Of a DNA stretch of 64,000 bases, positions 46,501-57,153 are shown in pieces (within the stretch, counting starts at the first letter, position 1; each line of letters opens with the position of its first letter). The stretch covers positions 124,001 through 188,000 of the forward strand of contig NW_020312236.1 of NCBI RefSeq assembly GCF_002999335.1. The letters are read 5' to 3'. Both the position numbers and the translations under genes were made by a program. The DNA comes from Cyclospora cayetanensis (Eukaryota; Apicomplexa; Conoidasida; Eucoccidiorida; Eimeriidae). The notes under the pieces are model-generated. The model saw only the letters and a list, made by a program, of their open reading frames with translations. It did not search any database and was not told where the DNA came from.

Positions 46501-47661
46501 CCTATCAGGCCTTCCGAGTACGCTCGAATCCTTTGGGAAGGCTCCACTGCGCATTTTCTGATTGACTCTGGCTTTCCTCAAGCTCCCTCTCCCCTTCGCC
46601 CCCACACTTCCCCACGTCCCTCCCTCCAGTGCGGAATTGAGCAACAGCGTTTTCCTGAGACTGGGGAGCTGTCGTGCGGCTGGGAAGGTTAGACTTCCCT
46701 TGCGCTCCTTAGGCCACCCCCTTGCGGGTGTCAGCACTCTCGCTACGGGCCTTGCTGGATTCCCCGAGTCGCTCTCACATTTCTGGCAAGGCCTTCCCTC
46801 CCCGCGCTGTAACTACACACGCAGAGGAGGCATGGGCAGCCTCATCATCTGCGAGCCAAGCCCATGAGATCTACAGGGGAGGAAGACAGGGGGCGATAGC
46901 GCATGCTGTTGGTCAGGCCAACTCCTGTGCCATACTCTTGGATCCCTGCACGGGAAACCTTGTGTGCCGAGCCGCGTTCGGCTCTCAATGGCGCTGCACA
47001 TAATGCTAGCATCTACCCGACACTCGAAAAAAGCGCGCATCGAAATCGTAGGGGGGTGGTTGTGCAGCCGAACCCGCATCAGGCGTGCCTTGTGTGGTGG
47101 ACAGACCCCAATCTAAGCGGCACCTCTTAAAAAGGCCAAAGTTGAGTGTGGAGCGTGCCAACTCCAGAGGGCCACTTGTGTTTTACAGGGCCACGTAGAG
47201 ACACAACAACCTCATTATGCAAAAAAAAAGGGCGAGAAGGAGTCATTGCCCAGTGCCTTTCTTCCCGCCTGTTTATCTGCGTGCCGAGGAGATGTAGGCT
47301 CAATTTCGCAGACTAGCTGCTTCCCAGCCATGAGCCGGAAATCTCTCCGACTTGGGGTAATGGGGAGAAGAAACACACTAGGGCTTCACTCTCATCAGCT
47401 GAGCTGCATCTAGAGGGATTGTGTGCAAAGGACATGCATCGACAGACTACGGGAGACTGCGCTGCGGCGGAAATTCGGTCATGCATGGCACTCGCCACCC
47501 TAAATTCAAATGCGACTATGTCCACGTGTGCGCAGAGACAATATATATACACAGGCATTTATACGCATGCAGGTAAGCGTGCAGGCAGCAAATGACTGCT
47601 CATCACGGGCTGCCGCTTTCCTGAACACACGGTTGATCCTGGTCAAGGCCTCGATTAGAGC
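46501..47661. other. Intergenic
   Basis: About 1.2 kb with no recognised gene. A frame on the + strand near 46900-46990 (AILLDPCTGNLVC) loosely recalls the deaminase subunit ADAT3, but no zinc-binding motif follows. An upstream exon of the minus-strand candidate at 45992 could lie here. Confidence 0.35.
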
Positions 47662-50600
47662 CTAAAATAGCGCGTCTAAATCTTTGAGAAATTGTTTCAT
47701 ATCGCTACTAACTTGCTGCGCGTACACCCGAGTGTCTGCATTCAACACGGCCAGTACAAGTTCTGCAATGTCCCCTGCTGCTGCTGTTGCCGTTCGACGA
47801 AGGAGCGGGATGTCAAAAAGTGCTTCCCTTGTGTTTTCAGCTGTCGCCTCAGTAAGACACTTCATGTGCTGCACCAAAGCCTCAACAAATGACTTTTCGT
47901 CCTCCAAGGCTGGTTTAGGGGCCAGCGCCAATCCAACTGGAGGTTTGCTGCTTTGCCCATGCACCGAGTTCCCCATATCTTCATGAAACCGGCTGATGAG
48001 CTCCGCGTGGGTTTTCTGAGCATTCCTAGCTTCCTGTAGCGCAGTGCCTAGCTGAGCATACAGGTCCAACGCTTCGCGATGGAGCTCCGACGATCTCTCA
48101 AGTGCGCTTCCCACATAGTCGGTCACACCTTCACGCTTATATCGCTCGAGGAGGGAGGACTGGCGTACTGTCTGAACTTCTTGTGCAGCTGTCACGGCCT
48201 CATCCTGTGCTACAAGCACGTTCCTGGCTGCCGCTGCAAGCTCAGAGACTGATCTGGCTGCCCTTAGGGCTGTGCACGACGCGTGAAGCTGTTCCTTACT
48301 CCGCTGAATCGTTGCCTCTGCCCTTCTCATGACGAGCAAGACCTCTTCTTCGTCCTCCTCTCCCGCATAGACCGGCCTGCCAAGAATCTTGTGCTCTGCG
48401 TCCATTACCTTTCTGATTTGCAACTCAGCCCTCTTGAAAACTTCCTGCGCCTCCTTCGCCAATCTTAGAGCCTCCTGCTTCGCCGTCCCAGAGGGCCAGA
48501 GCGCAAGAGCATCCAGCAACTCTGCTTTAGACTTTAAGGAGTCGTCTAGTTGCTCACGAGCGAGACTTTCAATCGTTATGCTTTTGTTCAAAAGCTCGAA
48601 GACCAGTGGCGCGGCGGCCTGTGGTGTATCCACCTCATAAATCAAGTCGACGGCTCTCCGAAAGTTTCGTTGGTTAGATTCTAAGGACAGCACCGCGGAA
48701 GGCATAGAAGCAGATAAGGATCTCAGCGCTTCGAAGTAAATCTTTTCCGCTTTTCGAATCAAAAGCTCGAGACGCATCCATGCCTTCCCATCAGTCCAGA
48801 CCGAAGCTGCATTAACTGATTGCGATTGCATCATCGAAGAAAGTAACGTAGACGCATCTCCGAATGCGGTAATGTTGAGAGCTGACATGGATTCGTCCAT
48901 GTTTTTTAGCAAGTCATTCACTTCGACAACAAGACGTTTAGCGTGGTTTGTTTGCTCCATGTGCTTAGTCAACAGCCCACTCGAGCGCCGAAATGGAGAG
49001 TGTTTCCTAGTGCCTTGCATTCCCGAATTCGCAAAACCTTCATGCACCTCTTCATTCAAGGATGGAATTTGCCATCCGAATCCAGAGGCTGCAAGCTGCG
49101 CTGTTTCTGCAGTCAAGCCCATGATGGTCATGAGCTTCTGCTTTAGTTCTCTGGTGTCATAAGTGATTCCCATTCTTTCTTCTCCTGAAGGGTCTGATGG
49201 GGACTCAATTTGCTCCTCCCCCTCGTAAGGGTTATAAAAGACAGAGGGTTCGTACTCCACCACGACATTGGAAAATGCTTGCATCAAGTCTGCTACTTGT
49301 GAACGCAGCTCTTTCGCCGCGCTCACATGCTCGACGGCCTCCCAAGGTGATTTTGCTCCTTTGATTCCCATCAGTACATTAGGCACCTGCTCAAGGAGCA
49401 CACTGGCCGTTTCGGTGGAAGCGAAGCAAGGAACCGCTAGTTGCCACAGGTGTTCAGGCAGGCGAGCCTTCATGAGACCCGCTTTGCTGCGCTCCATGAC
49501 ATTGAGCATGTTCAGAGATTGCGTAACAGTGCCAGCCACCACGTTATGAGCCGCGACACGAAAGGTTGCTAAACCCTCTCCTGTCCACGCCTCTACTTCC
49601 TGCTTGAAAAACTGCAGCCGATCAAGTGCCTCTTGCACGATACGCACATCCCTTCTAGCCGTCCGGAGCGAGGCATAGACTGCTGGCAGACTCTTGGACC
49701 TGCCAACACTGTCGCTAATACGGGCGCTGGCAGCTTGCAATTTCTTCATTTCCTGATGCCCAATGTTCACGAGCTTTTGCACCGCAAACACATGCGCCGG
49801 AATCACCTCGTCTGCTTCAGCGACCTCTTTATACAGCGGCACCAGCTGCGTTATATGAAGCTGAAACACATGCATCATGTGCAATAGCTTTTGGGCCTTT
49901 TTCTTCGGCTTCTCAATGAGCGCTTCCGCATAGCTCATGATCTTATTCGCCTCCACTGCCGCCTCGTCCCCCAAACGCTGAATGCTCGAGTAGACGTGGC
50001 GCGCATGCCGGGCCCGCACTACAGAGGCAGCCAGAGGATTTTCAGAATGCTTTCCAGGTGAGAAGTCGAGCAGCGATTTTTCCAGATTTTCTGCCTTCTT
50101 AAGGAGACTCTGGAGCGTCTTCAAGGCGCCTCGAGTCGCTGGCGTGTCTAGTCGCTCCACAACGCCTTCAGCTTCCTTCACAAGTTCGCTCAGGATGCTG
50201 GTGCGCAGACTTTCGGATGCGCGTTTCGCTTTCTCGTAATCGCGATCTCCGCTGTACAGAGAGAGCCTCTCCAAGTCGTCGAGGGGCAGCTTCTCAAAAC
50301 CCCTCTCAGGTCGGAACCACTCTGCGAACAGCGCCTGCCACTCCGTACCCTTGATTCGATGCACGGCGAGAAGTGCCCCCAAGAGCAGGACGCATGCAAC
50401 AGCCCATTTCTGCCACTTGCGCGGCAGGGAAGGGCCAGAGTTTCTGCGCCTGCGAGGAGCTGCCCTCGAAGGTGCCTCTACGGGAGTGAATCTTGAATAT
50501 GAATCCCATGAGTCCGAGCTGAGCGTGTACCAGGAGTCAGGGTGCGTCACAGTGGAGGTCTCTTCGCTGATGAAGAGGTCTTCACCTGCAAGCCGGAGGG

Positions 50601-50895
50601 GAAAGGCTTCAATCAGATGCGGGGTGGATTCAGTCAGATGCGGGGCGGATTCAGTCAGATGCGGGGTGGATTCAGTCAGATGCGGGATGGACTCAGTCAG
50701 ATGCGGGATGGATGCCTGCTCGCTTACGAGGCCTGTGGAGTCGGAGGAGGCAGCAGCCAAGACGAAGGGACTGAGCAGCAGCAGCAGCCTCGCCTTCAAT
50801 CCTGCGAATACACTGCAGCTGTGGAGGCAGGGGGACCCCGCAGAAGAACGGCTGCCGGCCTGGAGGCGAGCAGGGTAAGGCGGCATAGAAAACAT
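47662..50895 (-). CDS. Large helical secreted or membrane protein, single exon
   Basis: 1077 residues, uninterrupted, from an ATG at 50895 (a second ATG lies three codons on). A hydrophobic stretch at about 36-49 (RLLLLLSPFVLAAAS) looks like a signal sequence. Residues 62-95 hold five copies of a heptad reading (I/T/A)PHLTES. An Arg-rich patch (149-160) precedes a second hydrophobic segment at about 164-179 (WAVACVLLLGALLAVHRI), which would anchor the protein. The remaining 890 residues are almost entirely amphipathic helix, rich in Ala, Glu, Leu, Lys and Arg, with few Cys (such as CFAS near 490 and CTAL near 880), and end KQFLKDLDALF. There is no catalytic motif or known domain that I recognise. 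Homopolymers are absent, and the gene lies in a repeat-poor block, like the secreted orphan at 13507. It is probably specific to coccidia; a role in the secretory pathway, parasite surface or parasitophorous vacuole is a guess. Confidence 0.85.
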   Translation of the reverse strand: MFSMPPYPARLQAGSRSSAGSPCLHSCSVFAGLKARLLLLLSPFVLAAASSDSTGLVSEQASIPHLTESIPHLTESTPHLTESAPHLTESTPHLIEAFPLRLAGEDLFISEETSTVTHPDSWYTLSSDSWDSYSRFTPVEAPSRAAPRRRRNSGPSLPRKWQKWAVACVLLLGALLAVHRIKGTEWQALFAEWFRPERGFEKLPLDDLERLSLYSGDRDYEKAKRASESLRTSILSELVKEAEGVVERLDTPATRGALKTLQSLLKKAENLEKSLLDFSPGKHSENPLAASVVRARHARHVYSSIQRLGDEAAVEANKIMSYAEALIEKPKKKAQKLLHMMHVFQLHITQLVPLYKEVAEADEVIPAHVFAVQKLVNIGHQEMKKLQAASARISDSVGRSKSLPAVYASLRTARRDVRIVQEALDRLQFFKQEVEAWTGEGLATFRVAAHNVVAGTVTQSLNMLNVMERSKAGLMKARLPEHLWQLAVPCFASTETASVLLEQVPNVLMGIKGAKSPWEAVEHVSAAKELRSQVADLMQAFSNVVVEYEPSVFYNPYEGEEQIESPSDPSGEERMGITYDTRELKQKLMTIMGLTAETAQLAASGFGWQIPSLNEEVHEGFANSGMQGTRKHSPFRRSSGLLTKHMEQTNHAKRLVVEVNDLLKNMDESMSALNITAFGDASTLLSSMMQSQSVNAASVWTDGKAWMRLELLIRKAEKIYFEALRSLSASMPSAVLSLESNQRNFRRAVDLIYEVDTPQAAAPLVFELLNKSITIESLAREQLDDSLKSKAELLDALALWPSGTAKQEALRLAKEAQEVFKRAELQIRKVMDAEHKILGRPVYAGEEDEEEVLLVMRRAEATIQRSKEQLHASCTALRAARSVSELAAAARNVLVAQDEAVTAAQEVQTVRQSSLLERYKREGVTDYVGSALERSSELHREALDLYAQLGTALQEARNAQKTHAELISRFHEDMGNSVHGQSSKPPVGLALAPKPALEDEKSFVEALVQHMKCLTEATAENTREALFDIPLLRRTATAAAGDIAELVLAVLNADTRVYAQQVSSDMKQFLKDLDALF
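50607..50724 (-). repeat. 21-bp in-frame repeat (PHLTES heptad)
   Basis: Five near-identical 21-bp units (GGATTCAGTCAGATGCGGGG type on the + strand) inside the N-terminal part of the helical protein. Units vary mainly at the codon giving I, T or A. Confidence 0.92.
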
Positions 50896-53800
50896 GTGGG
50901 AAGGAGCTGCGCACGAATGTGGGATGGAGAATATGTCGGTGTCGACGCGCCCGCCGGCTCGGGAAAGGAGCAGAGTCAGCAGACAAGGTAGCTGGCAGCA
51001 ACGCGGGGAAGCGCTGCAAACGGCACTGCAACTGGCTGCGCTTCCCAGCGCTGCTCGTCCTACTTAGATAACCAGGAACAGCTCCCCATGCGCCCAGAGA
51101 AAGCCATTCGTTCAGTCCTGGGCAAGCCCATGGGCAGCCAGCGTCTGTGAGGAGAATTTGTATCCCACTGCGTGGTTGCAGATCTGCCAGAACACCTTCT
51201 AGAACACTATCATCCGCTACAGGCGGACTTCTGCGATTGCAGACCCATAAGACGCGGCAAATGGCTTTTAAACTGATTTAAAGCCCCTTTGAGAACTCTT
51301 GAGTCTTCGTTCAGGAGCGAAAAGCCACCCCCAACACATGAGCAGCGCAGCCCCCGTTCAGCCCCTAGGCGAGCGAGGAGGCCACGGAGCGAGCAACTTT
51401 CCTCATTCTCCTGCTCATCAACGAGCCTCCCCTTCCACCTAAGAGCGCAAATTCTCTCTAACTTAGTACCAGTCTCTTTCCTTTGGGCCCTGTGAGCTGC
51501 GAAACGCGCTCGCTTCGAAGAACCTCCGCTGCAAGTGCACCAGTCGACTCTCACGACGTTAACACTCGCCTGCTTGCCCGTGGCGGCATAGACGAGTCGA
51601 AAACCCAGTAATAAAAAAGAATTATCGGCACACATATGGACTGCATGTTTTTGAATAGGTTGCATCCGACAGAAAAGTAACGGGCAAGAAGGCCTCAACA
51701 CAGTGTAATCGAACCGAAAGCGCCATCTGCCCCTCCTGCGCGTAAACTCCTGAAACGGATAAACAGAACGCGTCTTACAGGCCAGAAATCCCAGAGTGCC
51801 TTTCTGCATTGCGCAGCACGGTGCGCATTGTTCTTCCTTCGCCACTCCAGGAGGTGGATGTACAGGAGAATGCCTTCCGAGGGCCTCTCTCTCTCTGCTT
51901 TAAAAGCCTATAGCCTTAATGTCGTGCTCCAATTGAAAGGACTAGCGCACCGTTGAGTGCTTTTCATCCTGAGCCTATGGCCTGAGTCCTACTAAAGCAC
52001 TCTCCTCCGCCGCCGTCCCACCTGACATGCGGAAAAATACTACGCATAAGACCAGCTACACCATCCACGCCTTTCAAGCATTTGCACAGTACATGTAGGA
52101 CACATGCACACAGTCAATGTCCTCACAGAGTGGATCCAGCCATGCGGTGCAGAAAAACGAAATGAGAACTGCGAAGCCTGTCGGTCCACAGCCCACTAAA
52201 CTAGTTCTACGAGTGAAGAGGTGGTGGTTACCTTGCGCAGCATGGCTTACTGACTACATCCCTCGTTTCATCTAGTCGGAGTGCCCTGTTATTACGTAAC
52301 TTGCATTCAGTGACTCCCAGGAAGGGGAAGCAATGTGTTCAAGGGCTTCCGTCAATTTGTTGCCTTGCTGTGATGAACCAAGCTACCATCCCTCAAGATT
52401 GTAACAGAGTCTAGTTTACCAAAAAAATAGTCAAGAGCATATCTTTTGTTTGGCTGCTCGTGTTTTATTCCTCAATGAGCCTACTTTTGCAGTCCACATT
52501 GCGTGGGTACTGCTTCATCGAAGTTCCATGTACGGAGATGCAGATCTCCAGACTCGTTACAAAGCGACAATGAAATTATTGAGTTCTTCCTGAAGAAAGT
52601 CCGTCCTCCCGCTGCCCGTGGTCCTCAGAGGTTCCATCATGAGGTAAGATGAACACGTAGGCAGAGAGTTGCTGTCCCTTCTAAACAATCCGAGCAACCA
52701 CAGCCACTTGCACACAGCGTGTAGCGTACGTTCATACGAAATATGTGTCTTGTTCTACCGAGGTGACACGTATGAGTAGACGAACCATGGAGTCAACTTC
52801 TAACTGATTTGAAGGTAAATACAACTAGTTCATTGAAAAGGGTTTGAGTTCAGCTTTGCCCGTTACGTCTCCCCCCTTTATTTCGAATTACACTCCCTCG
52901 TGATCTAGAAAATGCATGCAGGAAGCAAAAAGAACTCCCCCTTCATCATCGTTCCCCGGGCACGCAAAAACTGTGCAAGCGGGAGAGCAAAATTGTACAT
53001 CAAAAACTGAGGTGAAATTGACGGGAAGAAATGCACACACACTGTACAAGAACAAACCAACGACCAAAACAACACGACGGCCGTGGTGCGATGTCGGTCT
53101 CCTTAGAGCGCTGAAACGCATAACTCTTCTACTACTAGAGAGCACACGATACCTAACATGTAAAAGAGAAATCGAAATACACTCTTGCTCTGCAGTGCCT
53201 CCATGCACTCTCTGCATGCAAACGCAGCGGTGCATGCACCCTAGTCGATTTCAAAGCCTCGAAAGAGGCAACGGCCAGAATGTAGGGAGAAAATGCCTGA
53301 AGGCATTCATCTGAATGTAGAGGACACTTTAGCAACAATAAGTGGTAGCTTTCGAAGCAGCACCAGCAGATGAAAGAGCTACTTCAAGCAAATGATGAGC
53401 TGTCAAAAGACAAGTACCACGGAGGCAAGGAATATCAGTGGCTGCGATCAGCGCTGGCAATCAAAAAATAATATGAATTCTCCTTCAGGCACCGAGGCCC
53501 GCAGCTGCTTATCCTTTGACCACTAAGCCCTTCACGCCGTAGTTCACCAGAAACTCTCGTCAAGTGTTACCACGGCGCTTCTAAATTTCAGCAATCCAAA
53601 GGTGTTCTGTGAACACGCTGGGTCCACAGGGGGAATTCGCGTGTGCTACAAATTACTCAAGTACTCTGGGGGGTTAGAAATTGTGCAAGAAGTCAATATT
53701 AATAGTTCTGCGGCACCTTCCACCCAAAGGAAAATCAATAGAACAAGAGATATCATTGTTTTGTGGGAGAAGCGTAAGTGATCCCCCACGCGTGGACGCA

Positions 53801-56187
53801 AATTTCGTCTCATCACGTGATGCATCTCGTAAAGCCTCCAGATCCACCAGGAGCAAGTCTGCAGGCTTGAAACACATAGCCTACCGGCACTTATCATAAA
53901 TCCGTGTTTGCCCTTTTGTAGTATTTGTAGATATTCACGCGTACTAGCCACTTGTTGTTTGCATATCTCCGCCACTAGGGGTGGTTGCTGGCTCCAAAAC
54001 ACCAGGCCCCATCCATCTTTTGTACTACAAACCAGCTTCTCAATAGAAGGAAAATAACGCCCGGCAGGGGGATTTCTGTGATCATACAATCGACTTCAAA
54101 AAAACTGCGGTAAGTGCACTGTGCTCATCAGCCTCAGGGTATTTGCGGTAATCAGTTTATCGTAAATGTCAATACAGGTCATATCGGCCACCAGAATGCA
54201 CTAGTGAGCTTTGGATCCGTGTGGGTACTCTTGGGCAATCCGCGAAGCTTCCATGCATGAGTCAAGGATGATTGCACGACTTCGTGCATCATGGGAGTGC
54301 TGAAACAAGGGGCGGAATGACATATTTGGCGAGCCTGCAAACAATAACATAGATGCTATCGTGACCCTTGAACTTTAGTAGTCCAACACTAAAGTTTAAT
54401 TTTCAAAGTAGTCCAAGTCCTTTCAGGAGCCAGAAAACTTTGCAAAAGCCGGGTTTTACGATGAATGCGCAAATTCACCTGCTGACAATCTGAGCATTGG
54501 GGTTCATACGTCTGTGCGGCAGGACGCATTCCTGGCCACTGGTAGGACCGTGAGAGCTTTCAAACTGTGACGTGAATTCCCCCATTACCCTTCCCATCGC
54601 TCGCAGAAAATGACCATGTGCTTTGCCCAAAAAAGCGCTGCTAGTGAGGTTACGATGTACAAACAATGGAGTTTCCGCTTTGTTAGAACCACACGCTGCA
54701 GTGCTTCAACCTTTTGGAAATGTGAATTTTGGCAACACCTTTGGAGGGGTGGGTGTCAAAAGCATAGGACGGAAGCACTTTGATTAGAGACCGTGATTCA
54801 TCACAGACAAGGACGGTTTCGCTGCACTGGTTGATTGCTCCGTCGTCGCGAGAATGCGTTGGCGACTGCGCTAGTGATGCCCCGAATAAATTCCACTCTA
54901 AATTCGTATTGCAGCAGGCACCCAAGCCAGCGAACAACTCTAGAATGTTTTTCATTCCTCAAACTCTCTGAAGGCCGGCAGCATTAGAGACAGATGCTTG
55001 GCGTGGAGAGTAAAAAGGCCCCTAACAAAATAGTGCCTCAATCGGAGTTGTCGAATGGCTGGTCAATGGCCCTTGTACAGGATCAGCCTCCTCTGTCCAG
55101 CTCGCAGGCTGTTTCTCTGCGAGAAAAAACTATCCGAGCAACTTTGGAAGTCAGCTTTTGGTAGTGAGACTCGAGGTTAATCAACCTTCATAGCGTTCTA
55201 CGAGTGTGGAAAGGAAATGTCCACGCCTAAAGTGCTTCAACTTTTGCCGAATGTGGCTCAATTCCTCCAGCTGAAACCACGACCAGAGGGCCAGCTGTTC
55301 TCGAGAAAAACAAACACCTACGTATGGCCGCGTGCCACTGCCGCCCCGCAGGCGTGGGTTCTGTAGATGTGCTTTTGAGAATTTCGATTGGATATTTAGA
55401 CACGTTGCATCGAGATCGTCATCAAGTTCTTCCTCCTGATTGGCTGGAAAGCCCTGGACTAACTTGCCGCTGCCCCAGTAGCCGGGGAATTGTTCAGTCC
55501 AAGAGGCATACAGGGATACTAGAGTTTGCGAGTGCGAATGTGGAGCACCGTTTTGTGCCTTCTGTCGAAATGAATGGGGATCAGGAAGAGAGTGCTAGTC
55601 AGGTGGAATGTCCACTAGACTGCTTAGCCGTGTCGGGTGTCAACGAGTTGGCCAATGGGAGGCATCATGAACTGCTGCTTCACAACAATCTTGTTCAGGC
55701 ACTTCGCGTTACCGCACATGTGCTACCTCTCCCGTCTTGTTTCGGATCCCACACTCGATATGCCCAAATGCGCTAGTCGCGTCCTGCACGTCGCTTTGTT
55801 TGACAGTATTTCCTCCCAACCCTCCAGCTCGTGCCAGGCCGTTCGGGTTCTAGATACTGTGGAACATAATTTGGAGCTGACACGAAAAGTAACGCGAAAG
55901 ACGAGCTGGACGACCAGCGGTTGGTCGTTCTTATCTAGTAATCTGCGAACTCTTCCTTGATATTTGCCCATTACTGCTGTTCCTCTACTAAACCCAATCA
56001 AAGGCCCAATAAAGAACCAGTTGCAGAGCCTTTGAGAAGGGATGCATGCGACTGCGCGCCGCCGCCGTTCCCCACTTTTCAGCGAAACTTGATGGCGTAG
56101 GAGCGAGGGGAGGGGCACCCAGCGGAATGTTACCCACGAGTTGCCAGCAAAGCAGGCAGGCAGGTGTGTGCGTGTGTGTGTCGCTGG
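50896..56187. other. Gene-poor, repeat-poor stretch (5.3 kb)
   Basis: No recognised gene. The longest frames (51210-51845 minus, 55324-55776 plus, 53646-54089 minus) have no family resemblance; the first lacks an ATG at its head. No tandem arrays are seen. The first few hundred bases carry the promoter region of the helical-protein gene. Confidence 0.5.
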
Positions 56188-56870
56188 ATGCCTCCCCTGC
56201 ACCGACTATACGCTGAGCGCGTCCGCTGCAGGAAGAGACCGCAAGAAGCCGCAGCCACACCGGCCGAACGCAAGAAGAGACTTTTCAACGAGTCTGTGCA
56301 GTTGGGAGAACCGGCTGTTGGGCACTTCTCACTGCCAACACTGCTTGCTGGCTGGCGCACATTCTCAAGCTCTTTGAGGCTCTAAGGCGCGAAGCGCGCA
56401 ACCTCTTCGCAGCGAGAGAGGCTCTCAAGCTAGCAGAAACCCAAGGTCTACTAGAATGCGAGCGAGGCTCCCCCGAATTCCTGCCTCTCCCCTTCGGCAT
56501 ACCCGCCGTTATCTGCTCTGCTTCTACGGCGAGCGTCGTGGGAGCCGTGTGCAGCGCCAAGGCTCAGAAGCACGTAAGTGAATGCCTCGAGTTCAAGCGA
56601 TTACGCATTCGTCATTTTCTGCTAGGACCGCCCATGGGCTCGGCGTATTCCTCGCCACGCTGGCGTTCACACCTGCAGCAGAACAGGCACGGCCTCTCGG
56701 CTTCCCTGCCTCTGCGCTCGCTCTCCCGTGAGAGAAAGGCGAGCCAGCAATGCGCCTTCTTCTTGGAAGACTGCTGCTCGGCAGGCATGGCTTCCTGCAC
56801 AGTCTCCTGCTCGGAGGGTCCTTTTTTCACGTATCTACAAAAAGAAAAGGCCGTTCCGGCCTTGCGCTAA
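56188..56870 (+). CDS. Unrecognised small protein with apparent frameshift
   Basis: Not recognised. From the ATG at 56188 the frame reads LYAERVRCRKRPQEAAATPA and GEPAVGHFSLPTLLAGW, then stops. The next frame, overlapping at about 56350, continues HILKLFEALRREARNLFAAR and LPLPFGIPAVICSASTASVV to a good donor (CAC/GTAAGT, exon ends 56573). An in-phase second exon (56679-56870, after cacacctgcag) reads QNRHGLSASLPLRSLSRE and ends KEKAVPALR. Both halves look coding, and a one-base gain near 56352 would join LLAGW to AHILKLFEAL, so a sequencing error or a real frameshift is likely. A tiny intron is less likely. The gene is convergent with the G3BP-like gene, with stops 284 bases apart. Confidence 0.4.
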
Positions 56871-57153
56871 GAGTGCACAGGAGAGCATTCAGCAGAAGGC
56901 ACCTGATCTGCCGCGCACCCCTCAAAAACTACCGTTTCTCGAGCATCCCGTGGCTGTCTGCGCTCTAGAGGCCTGTGAGTTTCCGTTGCACGACGGGAGC
57001 GGGGGAAGCCGCAGGAACAGAGAGCGCGACTTGGCGCCTTCTACAGACGCGCCAGAAACTAGCACTTCCGCGCAACCTAGCCTACTCTCCCAGAGGCCCT
57101 TCTTCCTGAGCCTCGTCGCCTCGCAACTGCAAGCTCTAAGGCTCCTCGCTCCC

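Noticed and set aside
46722..47003. Possible ADAT3-like deaminase exon (AILLDPCTGNLVC)
   Set aside because: No HxE or PCxxC zinc motif in any neighbouring frame and no supporting exon; similarity too short.
51210..51845. 211-codon minus-strand frame
   Set aside because: No ATG at the head, no family match, isolated in a gene-poor block.
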